A DNA stretch of 64,000 nucleotides from Christensenellaceae bacterium (GTDB lineage Bacteria > Bacillota > Clostridia > Christensenellales > Borkfalkiaceae), in assembly GCA_948890655.1 (NCBI GenBank), contig CAQTYU010000004.1, positions 1-64,000 of the forward strand, given 5' to 3'. The translations under genes and the position numbers were made by a program. The notes beneath the pieces were generated by a model. It worked only from the letters and a program-made list of their open reading frames with translations, ran no database searches and was not told where the DNA came from. Below are positions 57,040-64,000 of the stretch, one piece after another. Each line of letters begins with the position of its first letter. Position 1 is the stretch's first letter.

Positions 57040-60000
57040 TTATTCCTTGCCTGCAAGCTTCTTGTAGCCTTCGAGTCTTGCCTTAGCGGACTCTTCTGTT
57101 CTCTTGAACAGGTCGTTTGCAATGTCCGCGCCCTGCGTTTTAACGAGGGAAGCGTAACGTGTTTCACCTGCAAGGAACGCCTGATAATCGCCCGTGGGGT
57201 CTTTGCTGTCAAGCGTGAACTTATCGCCGTCGGGGTTATATCTGTAAAGCTGCCAATAGCCGCAATCAACGGCTGCCTTCTGCTCAAGCTGGCTCTTCGT
57301 CATATTGATGCCGTGGTTGATGCAGGGCGCGTAAGCGATGATAAGCGAAGGTCCGTGGTAAGCTTCGGCTTCGGTCAACGCTTTAAGAAGCTGTGCAGGG
57401 TTAGACCCCATTGCAACCTGAGCAACGTAAACGTAGCCGTAGGATTTGGCAATCATACCCAAATCCTTCTTCTTAATTCTCTTACCTGCGGAAGCAAACT
57501 TAGCAACCGCGCCGATGTTGGTTGACTTGGAAGCCTGACCGCCCGTATTGGAGTAAACTTCGGTATCGAGTACGAGTACGTTTACGTCCTCGCCGCTTGC
57601 AAGCACGTGGTCCAAACCGCCGTAGCCGATATCGTAAGCCCAGCCGTCGCCGCCGAATATCCAGATTGATTTCTTCGCAAGGCAATCCTTGTCCGCAAGA
57701 ATTTCAGCAACCAACGCGTCTGATTCGCAACCGCAACCGTTGCAGCCTTCAAGCAATTTCAAAAGCTCTGCGGAAGCCTTCTTGGAAGCTTCTCTGTTAT
57801 CGAAAGCTTTAAGATAATTTTCGCAAGCCGTCTTTCCATCGCCGCTCCAAAGTCCTGCAAGTTTTTCAATCTTGCCCTTCAAAGCGTTTCTTCTTGCGGA
57901 ATACGCAAGATTCATACCGTAGCCGAACTCCGCGTTGTCTTCAAAGAGCGAGTTAGCCCAAGCGGGACCGTGACCCTGTTTGTTTGTGGTGTAAGGACAG
58001 GTAGGCGAAGAACCGCCGTAGATTGACGAGCAACCCGTTGCGTTAGCAACTACCATATCCTCGCCGAAAAGCTGGGTGATAACCTTAACGTAAGGGGTCT
58101 CGCCGCAGCCTGCGCACGCGCCGGAGAACTCGAACAATGGAGTAGCAAATTGGCAACCCTTAACGGTTTCCTTTTTGAACTTCGATGTATCAACGTCGGG
58201 GAGCTCAACCGTGTATTCCCAGTTCTCGGCTTCGCCCTTTGCAAGGGATTCCGCAAGGGGAATCATCTTTATTGCTCCGCCGTCCTTTACGGGGCAAACG
58301 GTAGCGCACACGCCGCAACCCATACAGTCGAGGGGTGAAACCTGCATCTTGTACTCGTAACCGGGCAAGCCGATTGCGGCTTTTCCGTTAAGAGTTGCAG
58401 GCTTGTCTGAACCGTCGGCAACGAGCGCGGGGCGGAGGCAAGCGTGAGGGCACACGAAGGAGCAGGTGCCGCACTGGATACACTTGTCAACTATAATTTC
58501 GGGTACGAGAACGGCAACGCCGCGCTTTTCGTACTTAGTCGTGCCCGTAGGAACGTGACCGTCTGCGTTGAACTGCGAAGACTTAAGCTTGTCGCCTTCG
58601 AGGTAAAGAATAGGCTTGATAATTTCCTGATAGTACTTGTTGTCCGCGCCCTTGACCATTTCCGCGCCCGTCTTGGCTTTTGCCCAGTCTGCGGGAACGT
58701 CAATCTTTATAAGGTTGTCGCCTGCGGCGGAATCTATTGCGTTATAGTTCATCTGAACGATCGCGTCGCCCTTTCTGCCGAAGGATTTCTTAGCCATATA
58801 TTTCATATATTCGATGGCTTTGTCGTAGGGCATAATCTGGGGATTAACGCGGAAGAACGCCGACTGCAATATGGTGTTGGTTCTGCCTTTAAGTCCAAGC
58901 TCGCCCGCAATCTTGATTGCGTCGATAACGTAAAGATTGATGTGCTTTTTAGCGATATCCTGTTTAACCTTTGCGGGCAGGAACTCCTCCAAAGCTTCAA
59001 CCGTGGTTGCGTTGGTGTTGATAAGGAAGGTGCCTCCCTCCTTGATGTCGCCCGTCATATCGTAACGGGTAACGTACGAGGGGTTGGAGCACTGTACGAA
59101 ATCCGCGCTGTCGATTAAGTATTCGGACTGAATGGGCGTGTCGCCGAAACGGAGGTGTGAAACGGTGATGCCGCCCGATTTCTTTGAGTCGTAGAAGAAG
59201 TACGCCTGCGCGTGTTTTTCCGTATGGTCGCCGATAATCTTAATCGAGTTCTTGTTTGCGCCGACCGTACCATCGGAGCCTAAGCCGTAGAATTTGCAGC
59301 TCGTCGAGCCTACGGGAGCAGCGTCAAACTTTTCAGAGAAGTTCAAAGACGAGTGCGTTACGTCCTCGTAAATACCAACGGTGAAGTGATTCTTGGGTTT
59401 TGCGCTTTCAAGGTTTTTATAAACCGCAAGCACCATAGAGGGGGTGAACTCCTTCGAGCCCAAACCGTATCTGCCGCCTACGACCTTCAAATTGGTAACG
59501 CCCTTTTCAAGGAGCGCGGAGCATACGTCAAGATAAAGGGGCTCGCCGAGCGAACCGGGCTCCTTCGTTCTGTCAAGAACGGCAAGTCTTTCAGCCGTCT
59601 TAGGCAGCGCCTTTACGAACTTGTCCGCAACGAAGGGGCGGTAAAGGCGAACCTTAACAAGTCCGTATTTATGACCCATTCCGTTAAGCTTATTGATTGA
59701 TTCTTCAATAGTTTCGCAAGCCGAACCCATACAAACGATAACGTCCGTCGCGTCTTTTGCGCCAACGTAGTCGAAAAGGTGATACTTTCTGCCGCATTTA
59801 GCGGATACCACGTCCATCATCTTCTGAACGATAGCGGGGGTAGCTTCGTAATAGCTGTTCGCCGTCTCTCTGTTCTGGAAATAAGTATCGCCGTTTTGCG
59901 CGGTACCCTTCTGAATGGGATGTTCGGGGTTCAAAGCGCGCGACTTGAAGTCCGCAACGTCTGCGGCGATTCCAACCTCGTCGCAAATATCTCTTATTTC

Positions 60001-60576
60001 CTTATAGTCGTCAGCTTCATCCCAAACGTCGATTTTGGCAACCTCGTGGCTCGTTCTGAAGCCGTCGAAGAAGTTGATAAAGGGAACTTTGGATTTCAAA
60101 GTTGAAAGGTGCGCAACCAATGCTAAGTCCATAACTTCCTGTACGGAGCCGTCGCAAAGCATCGCAAAACCCGTTTGGCGGCAAGCCATAACGTCCGCAT
60201 GGTCGCCGAAAATGTTCAGTGAATGTGCCGCAAGTGCGCGCGCCGAAACGTGCATAACCATAGGCATAAGCTCGCCCGAAATCTTGTACATATTGGGGAT
60301 CATTAATAAAAGCCCCTGCGAAGCGGTGTAAGTAGTCGTCAACGCGCCCGCGCAAAGCGAACCGTGAACCGCGCCTGCCGCGCCGCCTTCGGATTGCATT
60401 TCAGCAATTCTAACCTTCTGACCCCACATGTTGGTTCTGCCCGCCGTCGCCCACTCGTCCGCAACTTCAGCCATAGGCGAAGAGGGGGTGATAGGATAAA
60501 TCGCGGCTACTTCCGAAAAGGCGTACGCAACGTGGCTTGCGGCGGTATTACCGTCGATAGTCAACTTTTTCATCAA
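57040..60576 (-). CDS. nifJ: Pyruvate:ferredoxin (flavodoxin) oxidoreductase
   Basis: Single-chain 1178-aa PFOR that decarboxylates pyruvate to acetyl-CoA and reduces ferredoxin, a hallmark of anaerobic metabolism. Domains in order: thiamine-pyrophosphate half with YPITPSSPM near residue 30, the gamma domain, a ferredoxin-like region with two clusters (CIQCGTCSFVCP and CMGCGVCATVCP, about residues 690-760), then the TPP-binding domain (CAGCGETPYVKV and the NATGCSSIYGGSSPTCPYTT region given in two parts NATGCSSIYGG, SPTCPYTT) with further Cys residues. Strong consensus promoter. Either of the two initial Met codons may start translation. Confidence 0.97.
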   Translation of the reverse strand: MMKKLTIDGNTAASHVAYAFSEVAAIYPITPSSPMAEVADEWATAGRTNMWGQKVRIAEMQSEGGAAGAVHGSLCAGALTTTYTASQGLLLMIPNMYKISGELMPMVMHVSARALAAHSLNIFGDHADVMACRQTGFAMLCDGSVQEVMDLALVAHLSTLKSKVPFINFFDGFRTSHEVAKIDVWDEADDYKEIRDICDEVGIAADVADFKSRALNPEHPIQKGTAQNGDTYFQNRETANSYYEATPAIVQKMMDVVSAKCGRKYHLFDYVGAKDATDVIVCMGSACETIEESINKLNGMGHKYGLVKVRLYRPFVADKFVKALPKTAERLAVLDRTKEPGSLGEPLYLDVCSALLEKGVTNLKVVGGRYGLGSKEFTPSMVLAVYKNLESAKPKNHFTVGIYEDVTHSSLNFSEKFDAAPVGSTSCKFYGLGSDGTVGANKNSIKIIGDHTEKHAQAYFFYDSKKSGGITVSHLRFGDTPIQSEYLIDSADFVQCSNPSYVTRYDMTGDIKEGGTFLINTNATTVEALEEFLPAKVKQDIAKKHINLYVIDAIKIAGELGLKGRTNTILQSAFFRVNPQIMPYDKAIEYMKYMAKKSFGRKGDAIVQMNYNAIDSAAGDNLIKIDVPADWAKAKTGAEMVKGADNKYYQEIIKPILYLEGDKLKSSQFNADGHVPTGTTKYEKRGVAVLVPEIIVDKCIQCGTCSFVCPHACLRPALVADGSDKPATLNGKAAIGLPGYEYKMQVSPLDCMGCGVCATVCPVKDGGAIKMIPLAESLAKGEAENWEYTVELPDVDTSKFKKETVKGCQFATPLFEFSGACAGCGETPYVKVITQLFGEDMVVANATGCSSIYGGSSPTCPYTTNKQGHGPAWANSLFEDNAEFGYGMNLAYSARRNALKGKIEKLAGLWSGDGKTACENYLKAFDNREASKKASAELLKLLEGCNGCGCESDALVAEILADKDCLAKKSIWIFGGDGWAYDIGYGGLDHVLASGEDVNVLVLDTEVYSNTGGQASKSTNIGAVAKFASAGKRIKKKDLGMIAKSYGYVYVAQVAMGSNPAQLLKALTEAEAYHGPSLIIAYAPCINHGINMTKSQLEQKAAVDCGYWQLYRYNPDGDKFTLDSKDPTGDYQAFLAGETRYASLVKTQGADIANDLFKRTEESAKARLEGYKKLAGKE

Positions 60577-60637
60577 AAAACCTCCGTTTAATAAATAATA
60601 ATTTTTAACGTTTCCGTGTAAAACTCACACTTACATT

Positions 60638-60666
60638 ATTATAATACGATAAATTAATCTTGTCAA
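60638..60666 (-). promoter_or_regulatory. Consensus promoter of PFOR
   Basis: Minus strand TTGACA (60666-60661), 17-base spacer, TATAAT (60643-60638). Confidence 0.85.
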
Positions 60667-60697
60667 CATCGGTAATGAATTTTAATAGCAAAAAAAG

Positions 60698-60726
60698 TTG
60701 TACATTTTGACTGTTTTTGCTATAAT
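60698..60726 (+). promoter_or_regulatory. Promoter of the ECF transporter operon
   Basis: TTGTAC (60698-60703), 17-base spacer, TATAAT (60721-60726), followed by AAGGGA before ATG 60760. Confidence 0.6.
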
Positions 60727-60759
60727 AAAAATTGAATTTGTTTATTTATCAAGGGAACT

Positions 60760-62604
60760 ATGGCGTCTGACTTTGTTATCGAATGCGAAAACGTAAAATT
60801 TTCTTACCCCGACAGCGGAGTTTATGCCGTTAACGGTGTGTCTTTTAAGCTTAAAAAGGGTGAGTTTTTATCCGTTATCGGGCACAACGGAAGCGGTAAG
60901 TCTACCCTTGCCCGTCTTTTGAACGGCCTTTTGGAAGCGGACAACGGCAAAATCTGCGTTCTCGGAATGGATATTGCCGAGGGCAAAAATGCAGTTGAAA
61001 TAAGAAAACACGTCGGCGTGGTTTTCCAAAACCCCGATAACCAGATGGTCGCTTCCATCGTTGAGGACGACATTGCGTTCGGTCCGGAGAATATAGGCGT
61101 CCCGCGTGAAGAAATAGGCGAACGCATAGGTTGGGCTTTGAACGCTGTCGGTATGGAAGAATTCCGCGCGTCAACTCCGGCAAGGCTTTCGGGCGGTCAA
61201 AAGCAAAGAATAGCCGTTGCGGGCGTGCTTGCCATAAAACCCGACGTTTTGATATTGGACGAATCCACCGCAATGCTCGACCCCAAGGGCAGACGGGAAG
61301 TTATAGAGGTAGTCAAAAAACTCAACGAAGAAGAGGGGATGACGATAATTCTCATTACCCACTTTATGGAAGAGGCGCTCCTTGCCGACAGAACGATAGT
61401 TATGAACAGGGGCGAAATTGCCTTAGAGGGAACGCCGGAGGAAATTTTTACAAGCGGAGAAACGCTTGAAACCTTTAACTTATCGTTGCCGAGAACTAGC
61501 GTTATTTCCCAAAACTTGCGCAAAGCCGGAATGGATATAAAGGACGTTTTGCACCCCGAAGAGCTTGCGGAAGAAATATATAAAAACTTCGTTAATTGCG
61601 GTATATATGGGGGGCAATCTTCGATTTGTCGGGAAAAATCCATCGAAAACGGTCACGAATGGGATATCGATGTAAAGGATTTAACCTTCACTTATTCCAA
61701 AAAATCTCCGTTTGCAACCAAAGCTTTAAAGGGTGTAAACCTTCATATCGACGAAGGCGAGTTTTTCGGTATAATCGGACACACCGGCAGCGGAAAATCT
61801 ACCCTCGTTCAGCACCTTAACGCCCTCATAAAATTGCCGCAGGCGCAGAAAAGGTATAAAAAACCTAAGGCTAAAAAAGGGCGACCTACTCCCGTTATTT
61901 CAAGCATATCCGTGGGGCAATTCGATTTAGGCAGTAGAAAATGCGACTTTAAAGCGCTCAGGGCAAGTGTCGGAATGGTATTTCAGTATCCCGAGTATCA
62001 GTTATTTGCCGAGTCGGTCTTTGCCGACGTGGCATTCGGGCTTAAAAACTTTAAGAAAGGAATTTCAAAAGAAGAGATAGAGGAAGCCGTTAGGCAAAGC
62101 ATAGAAATCGTCGGACTCAACTACGAAGAGGTAAAGGACAAGTCCCCGTTCGATTTGTCAGGCGGACAGAAGCGGCGCGCGGCTATCGCGGGCGTAATCG
62201 TAACGAAACCGCAGGTTTTAATTCTCGACGAGCCCGCCGCAGGTCTTGACCCCAAGGGCAAGAACGAAATAATGGAGCTTTTGCACAAGCTCCACCGCGA
62301 ATGGTGCAAAACAATAATAATCGTTTCCCACGATATGGACGAGGTTGCAGATAACTGTACCAGGGCTTGCGTCATTGCAAACGGTCAGGTTTTCGCCTGC
62401 GATGCGCCTTATAAAATTTTTAAGCGCACGGACGAACTTAAAGCTTTGGGGCTTGACGTTCCTTTGACTTCTAAAATCGCTCAGTCGCTAGCGGCTAAGG
62501 GAATAATAATCGACAGCGACTGTACTGTGTCGGACTTTTCGGACAAGGTTATAGAAGTTTACAACCGTGGCAAAGCCGATAACGGAGGTGCCGCCGATGC
62601 TTAA
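60760..62604 (+). CDS. ecfA: Fused EcfA1-EcfA2 energy-coupling factor ATPase
   Basis: Energy-coupling factor (ECF) vitamin transporter ATPase. One 614-aa chain holds two complete cassettes that are two genes in most Firmicutes: first, Walker A GHNGSGKST, Q-loop VVFQNPDNQ, signature LSGGQKQRIA, Walker B LILDESTAMLD; second, GHTGSGKST, VFQYPEYQLFAE, LSGGQKRRAAIAG, LILDEPAAGLDPKG. The linker (about 245-310) is variable. With EcfT just downstream this makes an ECF module that serves several vitamin-specific S components encoded elsewhere. The EcfT ATG overlaps its stop. Confidence 0.93.
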   Translation: MASDFVIECENVKFSYPDSGVYAVNGVSFKLKKGEFLSVIGHNGSGKSTLARLLNGLLEADNGKICVLGMDIAEGKNAVEIRKHVGVVFQNPDNQMVASIVEDDIAFGPENIGVPREEIGERIGWALNAVGMEEFRASTPARLSGGQKQRIAVAGVLAIKPDVLILDESTAMLDPKGRREVIEVVKKLNEEEGMTIILITHFMEEALLADRTIVMNRGEIALEGTPEEIFTSGETLETFNLSLPRTSVISQNLRKAGMDIKDVLHPEELAEEIYKNFVNCGIYGGQSSICREKSIENGHEWDIDVKDLTFTYSKKSPFATKALKGVNLHIDEGEFFGIIGHTGSGKSTLVQHLNALIKLPQAQKRYKKPKAKKGRPTPVISSISVGQFDLGSRKCDFKALRASVGMVFQYPEYQLFAESVFADVAFGLKNFKKGISKEEIEEAVRQSIEIVGLNYEEVKDKSPFDLSGGQKRRAAIAGVIVTKPQVLILDEPAAGLDPKGKNEIMELLHKLHREWCKTIIIVSHDMDEVADNCTRACVIANGQVFACDAPYKIFKRTDELKALGLDVPLTSKIAQSLAAKGIIIDSDCTVSDFSDKVIEVYNRGKADNGGAADA

Positions 62605-63442
62605 CGACGTAACCTTCGGGCAATTTTACCCCACACAGTCATTCGTTCACAGGCTTGACCCGCGCATAAAGCTTTTGGCGCTTATTGCGCTAATCGTTCT
62701 TCTCTTCGTCGCTAACAACTTCTATTCGCTGTTTGCCGTTGCGCTCGTAATCTGCGTAGCAATCGCGGCGGCGCGCGTTCCTTTCGGAAGAGTGTTGCGC
62801 TCCGTTAAGGGCATTTTGGTTATTCTCGTATTTACGGCTGTTCTTAACCTCTTTTTCCACGGCGGAGAAGTCGTCTACGTCGAGTGGTGGATAATAAAAA
62901 TTACGAGAGAGGGAATAATTTTCACGGTATTCTTCATTTTAAGGCTGTTTTTCCTTGTAATGGCTTCGTCTGTTCTGACTCTTACTACGACCCCCGTATC
63001 CCTTACGGACGGCATCGAAAGCCTTTTAAAGCCCTTAAAATATATAAAATTTCCCGTGCACGAGCTTGCGCTTATAATGTCGATTGCGCTGCGCTTTATT
63101 CCTACTTTAATTGATGAAACCAACCGCATAATTTCCGCGCAGAAAGCGCGGGGTGCGGACTTTGAAAGCGGCAATATCTTTAAAAGAATAAAGGCAATCG
63201 TGCCCATACTTATACCTTTGCTTATAAGTGCGTTCAGGCGCGCGGACGAGCTCGGAGACGCTATGGACGCACGGTGCTATTCGGGCTCGAAAAACAGGAC
63301 GAAATTCAAAAAACTGAAATTAGGCTGGCGCGATTTGGTTGCCTTTTTGGTTTTTGCAGCGCTTATCGCGGGAGTAGTTCTTCTGAATATCTATTGCGCG
63401 GACATCCTCCCGCAGTTCTACGAGTATATAAAATTAAGCTGA
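62597..63442 (+). CDS. ecfT: Energy-coupling factor transporter transmembrane protein EcfT
   Basis: A 281-aa multi-span membrane protein, the scaffold of ECF transporters. Five or six hydrophobic segments; the ATPase-coupling motif ARGADFESG (with Ala-Arg-Gly) and DAMDARCYSGSKNRTKF in the C-terminal cytoplasmic part are the conserved coupling helices. N-terminal FVHRLDPRIKLLA is typical. Start at ATG 62597 has GGAGG 9 bases upstream and overlaps the end of the fused ecfA gene by 8 bases. Its stop overlaps the next small gene. Confidence 0.95.
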   Translation: MLNDVTFGQFYPTQSFVHRLDPRIKLLALIALIVLLFVANNFYSLFAVALVICVAIAAARVPFGRVLRSVKGILVILVFTAVLNLFFHGGEVVYVEWWIIKITREGIIFTVFFILRLFFLVMASSVLTLTTTPVSLTDGIESLLKPLKYIKFPVHELALIMSIALRFIPTLIDETNRIISAQKARGADFESGNIFKRIKAIVPILIPLLISAFRRADELGDAMDARCYSGSKNRTKFKKLKLGWRDLVAFLVFAALIAGVVLLNIYCADILPQFYEYIKLS

Positions 63443-63597
63443 TGAAAAAAGGTAACCGGGCCGCAGTAGAAATCGGGGTTAAAAGCAAAAGAATATTTAC
63501 CGATTTGGCGGGGATTTTTACGTCAATAATAGGGATGGCTGTGATTTTAACGTGGCTTTTGTGGAACGGCAACCTTTATGGCGTTTTAGAAAAATGA
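63442..63597 (+). CDS. 51-aa single-TM protein between ecfT and truA
   Basis: Starts at ATG 63442, overlapping the ecfT stop (ATGA), and encodes MKKGNRAAVEIGVKSKRIFT, then a hydrophobic segment GIFTSIIGMAVILTWLL and a short tail GVLEK. No family recognised. The tight coupling to ecfT and 10-base distance to truA support it being a real gene; a basic N-terminus facing the cytoplasm is expected. It may be a small ECF-associated subunit, an inference from position only. Confidence 0.6.
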   Translation: MKKGNRAAVEIGVKSKRIFTDLAGIFTSIIGMAVILTWLLWNGNLYGVLEK

Positions 63598-63607
63598 TGG
63601 TTGAAAA

Positions 63608-64000
63608 ATGAGATACGCGATACTTCTTGCCTACGACGGAACGGATTACGGCGGTTGGCAGATTCAGAAAAATTCAATAACCGTACAGGAAAAGTTGGAA
63701 GAGGCTTGTGAAAAGGTCTTCGGCAAGAAAACGGGCGTAACCGCAAGCGGCAGAACCGACAGCGGTGTTCACGCGGCAGGACAGGTGTGCCATTTCAACG
63801 CCGAAACCACCATACCCGCGGACAAAATCGCAGACGTTTTAAACCGTTTTCTTCCCCCCGATATTGCCGTTTTACAGTCTGCTGCCGCACCTGAAAATTT
63901 TGATGCAAACCGCAGCGCAAAAAGAAAAACCTACTGTTATAGAATCTATTTGGCGGAGAGAAGAAACCCGTTAAAGGACAGATATTCCGTGTGGGTAAAA
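63608..64000 (+). CDS. truA: tRNA pseudouridine(38-40) synthase TruA, 5' part
   Basis: Cut by the window end after 131 codons. N-terminal LLAYDGTDYGGWQIQ, the catalytic Asp motif ASGRTDSGVHAAGQV (about residues 47-61) and the AKRKTYCYRIY strand identify TruA, which makes pseudouridine in the anticodon arm of tRNAs. In Firmicutes truA commonly follows ecfT, as here. Confidence 0.95.
   Translation, partial: MRYAILLAYDGTDYGGWQIQKNSITVQEKLEEACEKVFGKKTGVTASGRTDSGVHAAGQVCHFNAETTIPADKIADVLNRFLPPDIAVLQSAAAPENFDANRSAKRKTYCYRIYLAERRNPLKDRYSVWVK

Noticed and set aside
58444..59118. Plus-strand ORF of 224 aa opposite the PFOR gene
   Set aside because: Shadow of the conserved cluster and gamma domains on the other strand; no start signals.
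1..64000. CRISPR arrays, tRNA, rRNA or insertion sequences
   Set aside because: No regularly spaced repeats, no cloverleaf-forming stretch with a T-loop consensus and no transposase were found in any intergenic region.

Overview
The window is a stretch of ordinary chromosome from a strictly anaerobic, spore-forming-lineage Firmicute (Clostridia), probably a gut organism related to the Christensenellales; the exact taxon is inference. Supporting signs: the C-terminal part of the sporulation regulator SpoIIID, pyruvate:ferredoxin oxidoreductase, a 2-hydroxyacyl-CoA dehydratase activase, a SecG-RNase R-SmpB operon, RsfS, a NadD-YqeK fusion, an S-box (SAM) riboswitch and consensus TTGACA/TATAAT promoters. 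No tRNA, rRNA, CRISPR array, insertion sequence or prophage was found.

Layout. 1-4600: broken spoIIID end, then a two-gene 2-hydroxyacyl-CoA dehydratase activase pair. 4600-9200: nitroreductase, transketolase, phosphohexomutase and an XRE regulator. 9200-19650: a truncated-looking zinc-ribbon membrane protein, archaeal-type ProRS, a GT8 glycosyltransferase, S-box-controlled GNAT-metK, a radical SAM activase, an ABC-F ATPase, two unknown membrane proteins and GlyRS. 19700-24400: an XRE module, formyl-THF ligase, GlnRS, a DUF1540 mini-protein and L9. 24400-30400: DUF2207-LemA-NUDIX operon, a UDP-sugar pyrophosphorylase and an HtrA-like lipoprotein. 30400-36600: secG-rnr-smpB-metY-metA and a DMT exporter. 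36600-42430: glycolytic genes gpmI, tpiA and pgk, interrupted by two XRE/membrane-protein modules. 42590-51200: tyrA, DUF1934-like, MBL hydrolase, a degenerate Rho-like ATPase, obg, an orphan 512-aa gene, yhbY, nadD-yqeK and rsfS. 51200-64000: DeoC-like aldolase, Dda/RecD-like helicase, pgi, alpha/beta hydrolase, a fifth XRE module, PFOR, the ECF transporter core and the start of truA.

Central carbon metabolism (pgi, tpiA, pgk, gpmI, PFOR, tkt), methionine/SAM synthesis (metA, metY, metK with S-box), one-carbon metabolism (fhs) and translation (four aminoacyl-tRNA synthetases, smpB, obg, rsfS, rplI, truA) dominate. The parts that do not fit routine annotation are: five single-domain XRE regulators, each divergent from a small accessory gene, four of them with clear palindromes between the genes; two paralogous membrane proteins of an unrecognised family in two of these modules; a Rho homologue lacking several residues expected for ATPase and RNA translocation; a membrane protein with an integrase-like core-binding domain; and a recurrent promoter arrangement in which the -10 box ends 6-8 bases before ATG with no Shine-Dalgarno sequence, suggesting leaderless mRNAs.
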